Virus record (IMG/VR): IMGVR_UViG_3300044858_000047
Span: 1-23,320 of that record
Source: a virus
Direction: 5' to 3' (one strand)
DNA length: 23,320 bases
Of the stretch, positions 1 through 7,387 are shown in pieces. The notes beneath the pieces were generated by a model, which was not told the DNA's origin, made no database searches, and saw nothing but the letters and a program-made list of their open reading frames with translations. The translations under genes and the position numbers were made by a program. Each line of letters starts with the position of its first letter. Position 1 is the stretch's first letter.

Positions 1-617
1 CCCAGAATCAGACCTTCAGCACCAGTTTGCAGTGCAGCAGATGCAGCAGTCTTTGATGGGTCTTGGGGCAGACCTAGTTCAGCACGGCGCTCCGCGCCGC
101 CACCGTAGGCTTGCAAGAATAGTGGTGACAGCGCACCGGCTGTACCGCCAACGAGCGTGCCGACAGGACCAAAGGGAGAACCCGCCATCGCACCAAGACG
201 ACCACCTGCAAACGCTTCAGCAAGCTGTGGTGACTGCTCTGCAATAAAGCTAGGTGCCTGACGCAGCACTTCACCTGCTGCCGGGAAGATACCTTCTTCA
301 GCGTACTTTTTCTTGACGGCCTCCAGACTGAGCGCCGATGGTGTTTCTTGCTCTAGCTTGCGTGCCCGTGCCGCGCCGCGTTGCGCAGCTGCTTCTGCTC
401 CAAATGGAGACTCAAGGGCGGTTAGCTGTGATGACAGCAACTTCTTTGCACCGCCGATGCCGCTTTCTAATATGCCAACATCTTTACGTGGCGCTTCTTG
501 TTGCTGTTGCGCAAGGAAAGAATCAAACATTCCCTGCGCTTGTTCAGGAGACGTACCGACCGGAACTTCAAATCGCGCAATCCTGCCATCAGGCATCTGG
601 AACCGTGCTATCGGCAT
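1..617 (-). CDS. Large internal virion protein, N-terminal part (runs off window)
   Basis: An open frame runs from an ATG at 617 (AGGGG 7 bases upstream) to the window edge, at least 205 codons with no stop. It begins MPIARFQMPDGRIARFEVPV and GTSPEQAQGMFDSFLAQQQQ, a start I recall for very large virion-associated proteins of environmental phages, where it acts as a small N-terminal domain. Next comes a Gln/Ala/Lys helical part, then FAGGRLGAMAGSPFGPVGTL and VGGTAGALSPLF, a Gly-rich hydrophobic segment with GxxxG spacing that could cross a membrane. In short-tailed phages, a long ejection protein with such segments builds the trans-envelope channel. The 3' end lies outside the window, so the enzyme domains, if any, are unseen. 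Confidence 0.65.
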   Translation of the reverse strand, partial: MPIARFQMPDGRIARFEVPVGTSPEQAQGMFDSFLAQQQQEAPRKDVGILESGIGGAKKLLSSQLTALESPFGAEAAAQRGAARARKLEQETPSALSLEAVKKKYAEEGIFPAAGEVLRQAPSFIAEQSPQLAEAFAGGRLGAMAGSPFGPVGTLVGGTAGALSPLFLQAYGGGAERRAELGLPQDPSKTAASAALQTGAEGLIL

Positions 618-635
618 TTCTTTACCCCTGAAGGT

Positions 636-2309
636 TTACTGTGTCTCAAAACCTACGAATCTACCACCGCTTGGCGCTGGTGCAGGCGCAGCCGCACTAC
701 CCATCTGTCTGTTCAACGCTTGCTGCAAGTACTTATTAAATATTTCCTGATACTTAGCCGGGTTTTTCATCAACTCCGCCTTTAGCATCGGGTTAGCTGC
801 CATCTCGGCCTTGATTGCGTTGGTAGCGTTATCCCAAGCCACATTGTACGGATCAAGCCTAGCGCCACCGACTGACCTATATGCGTCGGCTTGAATTCTA
901 GCCCGCTTCTCCGCAGCTATATCACCCATACGCTGCTTCTCAAGTTCAGCCCCAACTTGGAATTGAACCTGTCTGTCACGTGCATAAATCTGGTTCTGGT
1001 TGTTGACGATGTCCGCAGCGGTCTTGAGGTCGGTATTAAACGCTGTTGCAATACCTTCAATCTTTGTTTTTTCAAGATTAAGCTCGGCTTCTGCTGCTTT
1101 CTCTCTGAATGTGTTTGCTTCCTTCCAATCGCCACGAGCTTCAGCACGACGTGCTTCTTCAATCGCAGCGGCTTGACGACGGCGCTCTTTGGCAGCTTCT
1201 TCTAACTTCTCCAGACCTGCCTGATACTGTTTAGTGCCGACCTGCGCACCTTCAGCGATGTTCTGGATGGCGTACTGTGACTTACCGCCAGCGATTGCCA
1301 GACCCGCATTGATCAGCGCCATGTTGAGGTTACGAGACTCTTTGCCTTTGGCTTCGCCTTCCTCTTTTTCCAGCAGCTTCTCCAGACCCTCCATAGCCTT
1401 GCCCTGCGGCTTGGTGCGCTCGCGTTCTTCAGCTAACTCTTCAAACCTACCTTTTAGACGGCTACCTAACTCATCGTACTGCGCACCGACATCAGGACGC
1501 ATACCTTTTACACGCTCAATTTCTGCTGCGAGATCACCTTCTTTACCCGGCGTGAACGTAGGTAATGCTGCAATACCGGAAGGCTCTTCTTTAGTAGCAG
1601 CTTTACCAGCGCCTTTACCGGCACTTTTACCAGCGCCTTTGCCTGCGGATGGTGTACGTGCATCAACAAACTTCGGTGCTTCAGGGGAAGACGTAAGCTG
1701 CTCTGTGGGTGTCAGTGCGCCTGCTGCGCCAAAGTCCTGACCTTTATAGCCGCCACCGCCAACGTCCAACGCTTCTTTACGCAGGCGCTCCAACGACTCT
1801 GGCGCTTGCTCATACGCAAAAATGCCGGGACGCTCTTGCTTGCCATACCGGATAAGTGGTGTTTTGCTCTCGAACGGTATCTGCTGCACGTTCTCCCACC
1901 AGTTACCGACACGCTCTTTCATACGACCAAAGTCAGGCAAGTAGCTACGCAGCTTCTCATTACGCAAGCGGTCAAGTTCTTCCTGTTGTGCGGCAGTCAA
2001 CCCGCCCGGAGCAAACGCAACGATGCCGCCATCGGCATACTCTTGCTGGACAGGCAGGTTCATGATGCCGACGTTCTCGGGGAGCATGGCAACTTTTTGC
2101 TCCATCTGCTCTTTAACCGATGGCTCTTGTGGACGTTGTGCAGCTTCTTGTCCTTTGGCTGCATCGACCATCGGTTTTTTGATTTGCAGCGCCATCATGG
2201 CTGCGGCTTGCGGGATGGAGTTATCCTTGCCGCGCATGACTTCTACCAAACGCTCAACCGGATAACGCATTGCCGCCTCAAAGTAGGCGTTGATGTTTGC
2301 GCCAATCAT
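636..2309 (-). CDS. Coiled-coil putative internal virion protein
   Basis: A 557-residue protein overlapping the Gln-rich gene by four bases. Residues 1-60 are helical (AMRYPVERLVEVMRGKDNSI, then PQAAAMMALQIKK). YADGGIVAFAPGG at 91-103 is a motif I recall from many phage internal proteins. Residues 221-240 are SAGKGAGKSAGKGAGKAATK, a Lys/Ala/Gly tract like a histone tail. From about 255 to 460 it is a long charged coiled coil with MALINAGLAIAGGKSQYAIQ in it. The C-terminus is Pro/Ala-rich and ends GRFVGFETQ. No enzyme domain is seen. It likely forms part of the internal core that is ejected into the host; inferred from context. Confidence 0.6.
   Translation of the reverse strand: MIGANINAYFEAAMRYPVERLVEVMRGKDNSIPQAAAMMALQIKKPMVDAAKGQEAAQRPQEPSVKEQMEQKVAMLPENVGIMNLPVQQEYADGGIVAFAPGGLTAAQQEELDRLRNEKLRSYLPDFGRMKERVGNWWENVQQIPFESKTPLIRYGKQERPGIFAYEQAPESLERLRKEALDVGGGGYKGQDFGAAGALTPTEQLTSSPEAPKFVDARTPSAGKGAGKSAGKGAGKAATKEEPSGIAALPTFTPGKEGDLAAEIERVKGMRPDVGAQYDELGSRLKGRFEELAEERERTKPQGKAMEGLEKLLEKEEGEAKGKESRNLNMALINAGLAIAGGKSQYAIQNIAEGAQVGTKQYQAGLEKLEEAAKERRRQAAAIEEARRAEARGDWKEANTFREKAAEAELNLEKTKIEGIATAFNTDLKTAADIVNNQNQIYARDRQVQFQVGAELEKQRMGDIAAEKRARIQADAYRSVGGARLDPYNVAWDNATNAIKAEMAANPMLKAELMKNPAKYQEIFNKYLQQALNRQMGSAAAPAPAPSGGRFVGFETQ
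1590..1649 (-). repeat. Lys/Ala/Gly tract of AGKG/AGKS units
   Basis: A short internal repeat in the coiled-coil gene, coding alternating GAGK and SAGK tetrads over 20 residues. At DNA level it repeats the plus-strand word CCAGCGCCTTT with small changes. Confidence 0.7.
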
Positions 2310-3667
2310 GCTGTCTTCCTCATCACGTTTTGCACAGCCAACTCAGCCAGACCTGCCGGAGCTTTCTCCATGTGATCATCAACGCTGCCACCCTCTGCAA
2401 TCTTGATCATCGGGTTAGAGCCGCCAAAGAGACCATAACCTGCCAGACCTAGACCGGCTATCTGCGACAACGCGGAAGGCGGCGCTTGATACATCTGGTA
2501 TGAAGTCTGTGACAACGGACCACCACGCAGGATGTCGGACATGAACGACAACTGCTGTTGCTGATAGCCACGCTGATTGAGGAAGTCTTGATAAGCCTGA
2601 TCCAACGCCGCCTGATCTCGGGCGGTCATCTGTGAGCCTGCTTTTGCCTGCGCTTCGGCTGCGGCGGCTTGCTGACCAAACTGTTGCTGACCTAACTGAC
2701 CCAACTGACCTGCCGCAGCAAGCTGTTGCTGAATACCCTGCATACCATAACCGGCACCAAACTGACGTGACTGCTCGGCGGCGCGTTGTGCGTCCATAAA
2801 CGCTTGCTGATTAGCCAACTGCGCTTGCATACCAGTTTGTGCACCCAGCTGCTGTACACCAAGTAATGCCTGCAAGTTCTGACCGCCCGCAGTAAGTCCT
2901 GCTTGTTGATTAGCCAACTGCGCACGTAGACGAGCATCTTGCTCTGCATTGAACTGCTGTACGGCCTGTTGATAAGCGGACTGACCACCACGCGCTTGAA
3001 TGTCGCCTAACTGCTGTGCCAAGTTACGCTGACGTTCTGCTTCTACAATTGCTGAACGCGCTCCGCCAAACGCACCTTGTCTAACCGCTTGCCCTTGTAG
3101 CTGTTGCCCCAGAATGTCAGAAGCACGGGTAGCCTCACGCTTTTCAATATCAGTTACTGCTTGCTGATACGGCGACATGTAAGCACCCGCCATACCCGGA
3201 CGTGTAAAACTTTGCGTACGAACTCTTTCAGGGCCGCCTAGCTGATACTGCTGTAGCTGTGGGGCATTAACACCCATCGCGGTGAAGCTGCTGGGTTGAT
3301 AATTTGCCTCTCCAGCGCGAAGACCGGCAAGTCCAGCCATCTGCGTTGCAGTGCCCAACTGTTGTGCAGGGCCAAGATTGGCAATATTTTGGTATGACTG
3401 TTGTTGTAGTGGGCTGAACTCAGCTACACGCTGCCCGCCGTAGGCTTGATAAGGGGCACTCGTTAGCGCCTCGGCTTTACCCAGCATGCGTTCGACATAC
3501 GGCTTGGCATACTCAGGAATTGTCGTGGTGACGTTGGTAGTGTTCGTGGGCTGCGGCGGGGGGCTACCACCACCATGTAGCTTGATCTTGCCACCTTCTT
3601 TTTTGAACGCATCAGCAGGCAGATCAGGTATGCCCAGCAGTGCCATTGAACGGTCATTAAATCTCAT
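2306..3667 (-). CDS. Gln-rich putative internal virion protein
   Basis: A 453-residue protein. I use the ATG at 3667: AGGAG is 7 bases upstream and the start overlaps the GNAT-like stop (ATGA); a longer reading lies inside that gene. After MRFNDRSMALLGIPDLPADA it has PEYAKPYVERMLGKAEALTS and APYQAYGGQRVAEFSPLQQQ, then a very long Gln/Ala-rich helical core (QQLGDIQARGGQSAYQQAVQ). A Gly/Leu segment (SALSQIAGLGLAGYGLFGG) near the end may be amphipathic or membrane-seeking. KIAEGGSVDDHM follows, with a GG motif like its neighbours. Such proteins are typical ejection-protein candidates in short-tailed phages. Role inferred. Confidence 0.6.
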   Translation of the reverse strand: MRFNDRSMALLGIPDLPADAFKKEGGKIKLHGGGSPPPQPTNTTNVTTTIPEYAKPYVERMLGKAEALTSAPYQAYGGQRVAEFSPLQQQSYQNIANLGPAQQLGTATQMAGLAGLRAGEANYQPSSFTAMGVNAPQLQQYQLGGPERVRTQSFTRPGMAGAYMSPYQQAVTDIEKREATRASDILGQQLQGQAVRQGAFGGARSAIVEAERQRNLAQQLGDIQARGGQSAYQQAVQQFNAEQDARLRAQLANQQAGLTAGGQNLQALLGVQQLGAQTGMQAQLANQQAFMDAQRAAEQSRQFGAGYGMQGIQQQLAAAGQLGQLGQQQFGQQAAAAEAQAKAGSQMTARDQAALDQAYQDFLNQRGYQQQQLSFMSDILRGGPLSQTSYQMYQAPPSALSQIAGLGLAGYGLFGGSNPMIKIAEGGSVDDHMEKAPAGLAELAVQNVMRKTA

Positions 3668-4068
3668 AATTTTGCTCCTGCAACTCGGTACTTTTCTTTC
3701 AGTCCGAACCTCTGCCAAAGCCGGGTAGCAGACTCCCGCGATGCACACTCAATATAGGTAGCACCAAATGCTTTTAGTAAGTCCGTAAACTGCGCGTAGG
3801 TCTCATGACCCGTAATTAACTTACCGCCCATTGTTACAACAAACGCTACGCGATCTGAAGGTCGGTTGTAGAACTGCACTGTTGCAGCTCCAACAACATT
3901 ATCTTCATCGTCTACTGCAACAAACAAAGTCCATGTGCCATTACTGACATACACCTGTGCATGTTCTAACGTGTAGTCATCCTGATACTCAAGCGCGACT
4001 TCAATAAAATAGGCAACCTGCGGCCATATTTGATTTACATAATTAATGTCTACGTGCTGTATTCTCAT
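3664..4068 (-). CDS. GNAT-like acetyltransferase-fold protein
   Basis: A 134-residue protein overlapping the 629-residue gene by four bases. The pattern fits a small GNAT fold: an N-terminal VNQIWPQVAYFIEVALEYQ, then WTLFVAVDDEDNVVGAATVQ (typical beta-bulge strand pair), a DRVAFVVTMGGKLITGHETY stretch, TDLLKAFGATYIECASRE and LWQRFGLKEKYRVAG. A classic Q/R-x-x-G-x-G/A acetyl-CoA loop is not clearly seen, so the enzyme may be inactive or use another loop. GNAT-like genes of this size occur in phage structural operons; the substrate is unknown. It lies among internal virion genes and might modify a virion or host protein. Its stop overlaps the next gene. Confidence 0.6.
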   Translation of the reverse strand: MRIQHVDINYVNQIWPQVAYFIEVALEYQDDYTLEHAQVYVSNGTWTLFVAVDDEDNVVGAATVQFYNRPSDRVAFVVTMGGKLITGHETYAQFTDLLKAFGATYIECASRESATRLWQRFGLKEKYRVAGAKL

Positions 4069-5954
4069 GCAGGCAAATGTTTATCTGCTTTAGTGTTTGC
4101 AGCTATTTTATTTTTACCAACCGTCTTACCCCGCGCCTTCTGCACTCGATCCATCATGGCGTACAGCTTGCGAGCACCCGCTTCAGTTGAACCGTTACCC
4201 AGTTCAGACACGATACGCGCTGGGATTACAAATTCACCATCAGCAAGACGAGCAGGTTGGCGGTTGCCAATAACAGCAGGAATAGAATCAGAAACTCCAT
4301 CGCCGGGTCCTTTCAGTAGACGACCGCCATCGGAATAGCCACCAAGGTCAGACACACCACCGCCTGCGGCGTAGCCAGCTTGCTCAGCCAGCCTGCGGTT
4401 CATCATCGGGTAGAACTCGGTCAAGCCAAGCCGCTCTTCTGGCGTTTGATATGCAGGGATATTGAGCGGTGCCATTTGTCTTTGTGGCATGAGTGCAGCA
4501 ATACCGGGGCCACCAACGGGAGGGGCAATACCACCAGCAGTCTTAGGTCCTGTGTACAGTGCAGGTAAGTTTTTATTTGTGGTATCTGCGTAACGCGGCG
4601 CACTTAGCTGCGTCATCGTAAATGTTTTAGGATCGTACGAGTACTTGTACTCGCCTTCCATTTTTGGTTCTTTCGTATCGCCACCCGAAGCAAACTTTTG
4701 TTCACCGCTATATGCACCAACTGCTGGCTCGCCGCTTGGCGAAAGTACGTTTACAGCTTCAGGACGCTGCACCAAAGGATTTGAGTACAAAGGTGTTTGT
4801 AGTTGTGCCTGTGGATACATCATGTTGCTACCCACAGCGTTCATTGCGGACATTGTTTCAACTGGACCGCCAACTGCCAACCCCATAATGCCGCCTTCTG
4901 CTGCTTTGACTGGCTCTAGCGCAGTAAACGTCGGGTCAAAGTACAACTGCTCTCGTGAGTCTGTGGTCGGACTGGTTGCGTAAGCCGCCATGTTGGGGTT
5001 GTACGCAAACTCGTACGGGCGGATCATGCCCTTGTCTTGTACAGGCTGTTTAGGTTTTGGTTGTAGCGCGTTGTACGCCATGTATGCCGCGCCTGCTGAA
5101 GCGTATGGGTGCTCTTCTAAATAGTCTTTCGCCCCTTGTAAGCTTGGGTTTTTTACTAGGTTCTTAAAGTTTTGCAAAAAATTAGCGCCGCGTTCAATCG
5201 GCGTAACGGACCCCGGAACTAACGGAACTTGTGTAGTGCTGACAGGTAAACCAGATGTTACGTTTGGAATTGCTGGACCCCCCGCTACATTGCCATACGT
5301 GGCTGCGGGCAAATTAGAGGTAACGTTGGGCAGCGCAGCGCCTTCGGTAAACGTATTTAGATAAGGCGCTTCTGCCACAGGTTTGAACGCAAGCGAATCC
5401 GCCCGTCCTGCTAGTTTTGGACCTAACTGCGTTAGGTTTTGTCCCAATCCTTGACGGCTGAATTCAGCTAGTACTTGGTTTTGCCCTAACACGTTTGGTG
5501 CAACTTGTGAAACTGATGGCAATACTGATTGCATGCCGCCCAACGGACTCATACCAGCAGTTTGGAACAATCCCGGCGCAGCTTTTGTAGCTGTAGGAGC
5601 AAACGAAGACAATCCGCCCAACGCTGGAGATGCTTTAGCAAAGATACCGGGCGCAGCAGGAGTAAACGAAGACAGCCCACCCAACGCAGGTGCGGCTTTA
5701 GCAAAGATACCGGCAGTCGGCGCAACGGCGGAAGGCAACGCACCCAGAATACCCGGCGCGGCTAGGTTGGCTCCTGCGTAAGACAGGGCTGGCATCGCGG
5801 CCATTGCACCACCACCCAGCGCGGTACCAGCAGTTATGCCCGCACCGAGTGCACCCGAAGCACTTGCAGCAACTCCAGCTTTAGCTAAAGCGGCAGCACC
5901 GGCGGTTGCGCCTACAGTGCCTGCACCGGCAGCAAGAGGGGCTAAAAAGGCCAT
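4065..5954 (-). CDS. Large Ala/Gly-rich putative internal virion protein (LADGEFVIPA type)
   Basis: A 629-residue protein. The first 60 residues are almost all Ala, Gly and small residues (LAAGAGTVGATAGAAALAKA and more), a possible membrane-active or flexible segment. Residues 82-123 are two tandem 21-residue repeats (GIFAKAAPALGGLSSF type). The middle is Pro/Asn-rich. Near 352-363 comes AAEGGIMGLAVGG. From about 543 the C-terminal domain reads GGRLLKGPGDGVSDSIPAVI and ends with ARLADGEFVIPARIVSELGN and AGARKLYAMMDRVQKAR. I recall this last domain as very frequent in environmental phages. Place in the block after the nozzle gene fits an ejected internal protein; that role is inferred. Confidence 0.65.
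   Translation of the reverse strand: MAFLAPLAAGAGTVGATAGAAALAKAGVAASASGALGAGITAGTALGGGAMAAMPALSYAGANLAAPGILGALPSAVAPTAGIFAKAAPALGGLSSFTPAAPGIFAKASPALGGLSSFAPTATKAAPGLFQTAGMSPLGGMQSVLPSVSQVAPNVLGQNQVLAEFSRQGLGQNLTQLGPKLAGRADSLAFKPVAEAPYLNTFTEGAALPNVTSNLPAATYGNVAGGPAIPNVTSGLPVSTTQVPLVPGSVTPIERGANFLQNFKNLVKNPSLQGAKDYLEEHPYASAGAAYMAYNALQPKPKQPVQDKGMIRPYEFAYNPNMAAYATSPTTDSREQLYFDPTFTALEPVKAAEGGIMGLAVGGPVETMSAMNAVGSNMMYPQAQLQTPLYSNPLVQRPEAVNVLSPSGEPAVGAYSGEQKFASGGDTKEPKMEGEYKYSYDPKTFTMTQLSAPRYADTTNKNLPALYTGPKTAGGIAPPVGGPGIAALMPQRQMAPLNIPAYQTPEERLGLTEFYPMMNRRLAEQAGYAAGGGVSDLGGYSDGGRLLKGPGDGVSDSIPAVIGNRQPARLADGEFVIPARIVSELGNGSTEAGARKLYAMMDRVQKARGKTVGKNKIAANTKADKHLPA
5586..5711 (-). repeat. Tandem 63-base repeat (2 copies) in the 629-residue gene
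   Basis: Two adjacent 63-base units encode GIFAKAAPALGGLSSFTPAA plus P, and GIFAKASPALGGLSSFAPTA plus T. The copies differ mainly at third positions. Weaker copies may continue on either side. Confidence 0.75.
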
Positions 5955-6001
5955 GATTTCACCTCATTGTCAATTGCAAGAAGTTTAGCACTTCAATGCG
6001 G
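5955..6001 (-). promoter_or_regulatory. Short intergenic spacer with Shine-Dalgarno and inverted repeat
   Basis: A 47-base gap before the 629-residue gene. It holds GAGG 7 bases from the ATG and a small inverted repeat, GAAGT (5980-5984) and ACTTC (5990-5994), with a 5-base loop. No T tract follows. I see no promoter. Confidence 0.35.
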
Positions 6002-7387
6002 TTATCGGCTAACTTCTTCCCAGTCCATAGAGGCTAAGATTGTTGCGCTGTTGCTTGACGCAGCAGCAATTAGCGTTAGTTCAAAAGGGGTTCCAGTCAG
6101 CCCGTTACGCTCTAGTTGGTTAGCAAACAGGGCTTCCTTCAAAATATCGATAGTGGTAGCGCCTTGGTTTGAACCCTGCGTGTAACCAGACGCCAGAATG
6201 TTCCCGCCGGTAAAGGATGTGCCTGTAATGTTGTACTCGACTCCAGAGTTAGTCCCGGCGCTGACCCAAGTGCCGCCCGTCGTAGCTCCATTACCCACCA
6301 CTCGCCATTCATAGTTCACGTTGTTGCTCAAAGCCAATACCGATATTGCTGTCAATATGACAATTGCGTCTAACCGTGCGGTCTTTAAGCGCAACGAAAT
6401 TACTGGGTAATAAGTTCCAGCAGTGGTCAGCGTTGTCGGTGTTGTAATTGGGATGCCAACCGATTGTTGCAAACCTGATAAGGCAAAGCCACCTTCTGAG
6501 ATTACCGTCGAACAAACCTGCTTTAGCGTACTGGCACCCGACGTCGCCGCCGTATTCTTCATTTCATACCGCAAAGGCAGAGAGGCCGTCGTGATGTACG
6601 TCGTTGTGGTCAGGTTGGCATGGTTGAAGTTGTGCGCTGGGACAAACACGCCGTCAATAATGAACCCCATACGGGCTGTACCAAGCCCCAACCACTCGAT
6701 GTCCATGTAGAGAATCTGCGACTTGGACAAATCAAGCGTAATACCGGACGGGCCGCTACCGTCCAACGGGTCTTGATTCCAGTTAGCTTGTGCTACTTGT
6801 GTATTTGTGACAACGCCCGTTACAGAACTGCGTTCCACGAAATAGGCACTGGAGCCATCACGCTCAATGTAAAACCCGTTAGCTGCACCGTAGTAACCAA
6901 CACGCTGACGTAGCCCAGTCTTTGCTGCACCCATGACAAAGGTACTCATTACTAGCAAGCTCTTACCCGGCTGATACGCAAAGACCTTAATTGTTTCTCT
7001 TACTATCTCATCATTGTTTGCACTACCCACCGTCAGGTTGACCAACCCTTCATCCGCACTGAACGTAGCGGCGGCGGTGCCTGTAGTGCCTGTTGACCAC
7101 AGGTTGTTGTCTGAGTACCGATGAGAAGAATCGAACAAGGTAAACGGGTTACTCACCCGCACCCGCCCAAACGCATCTACGTTTGTTCCACCGATAGAGA
7201 CAGGGAGTGTCGATGAATTAGCCATAAGCTGCGCGATAAAGTTGTCCAGCGTATTGAAGTACTGACGCAGGATGTTGTTGAGTGTGTCGTGATACGTACG
7301 GTCGTACTGAACTGGCGCGAACGGAAGCGCCGGAGCCTTTGTCGGAAAAAGCGTAATCGACTCCGTGACAACAATCTGTGTGCTCAT
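6002..7387 (-). CDS. Beta-rich virion protein, possible tail fibre or receptor-binding component
   Basis: A 461-residue protein overlapping the nozzle gene by four bases. Near residue 28 it has the helical block YDRTYHDTLNNILRQYFNTL, which I recall as a conserved N-terminal piece in phage structural proteins, probably an attachment helix. Residues from about 70 on (DAFGRVRVSNPFTLFDSSHR) form a long beta-rich region with AYQPGKSLLVMSTFVMG and GYYGAANGFYIERDG, typical of lectin-like or jelly-roll sandwiches. A second domain with WRVVGNG and WVSAGTNS follows. No enzyme motif. It likely sits on the tail or capsid surface; a receptor-binding role is possible. Confidence 0.55.
   Translation of the reverse strand: MSTQIVVTESITLFPTKAPALPFAPVQYDRTYHDTLNNILRQYFNTLDNFIAQLMANSSTLPVSIGGTNVDAFGRVRVSNPFTLFDSSHRYSDNNLWSTGTTGTAAATFSADEGLVNLTVGSANNDEIVRETIKVFAYQPGKSLLVMSTFVMGAAKTGLRQRVGYYGAANGFYIERDGSSAYFVERSSVTGVVTNTQVAQANWNQDPLDGSGPSGITLDLSKSQILYMDIEWLGLGTARMGFIIDGVFVPAHNFNHANLTTTTYITTASLPLRYEMKNTAATSGASTLKQVCSTVISEGGFALSGLQQSVGIPITTPTTLTTAGTYYPVISLRLKTARLDAIVILTAISVLALSNNVNYEWRVVGNGATTGGTWVSAGTNSGVEYNITGTSFTGGNILASGYTQGSNQGATTIDILKEALFANQLERNGLTGTPFELTLIAAASSNSATILASMDWEEVSR

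Noticed and set aside
1234-1740. Plus-strand frame of 168 codons
   Set aside because: Antisense shadow of the coiled-coil internal protein; Pro/Ala/Ser-rich with no recognisable motif.
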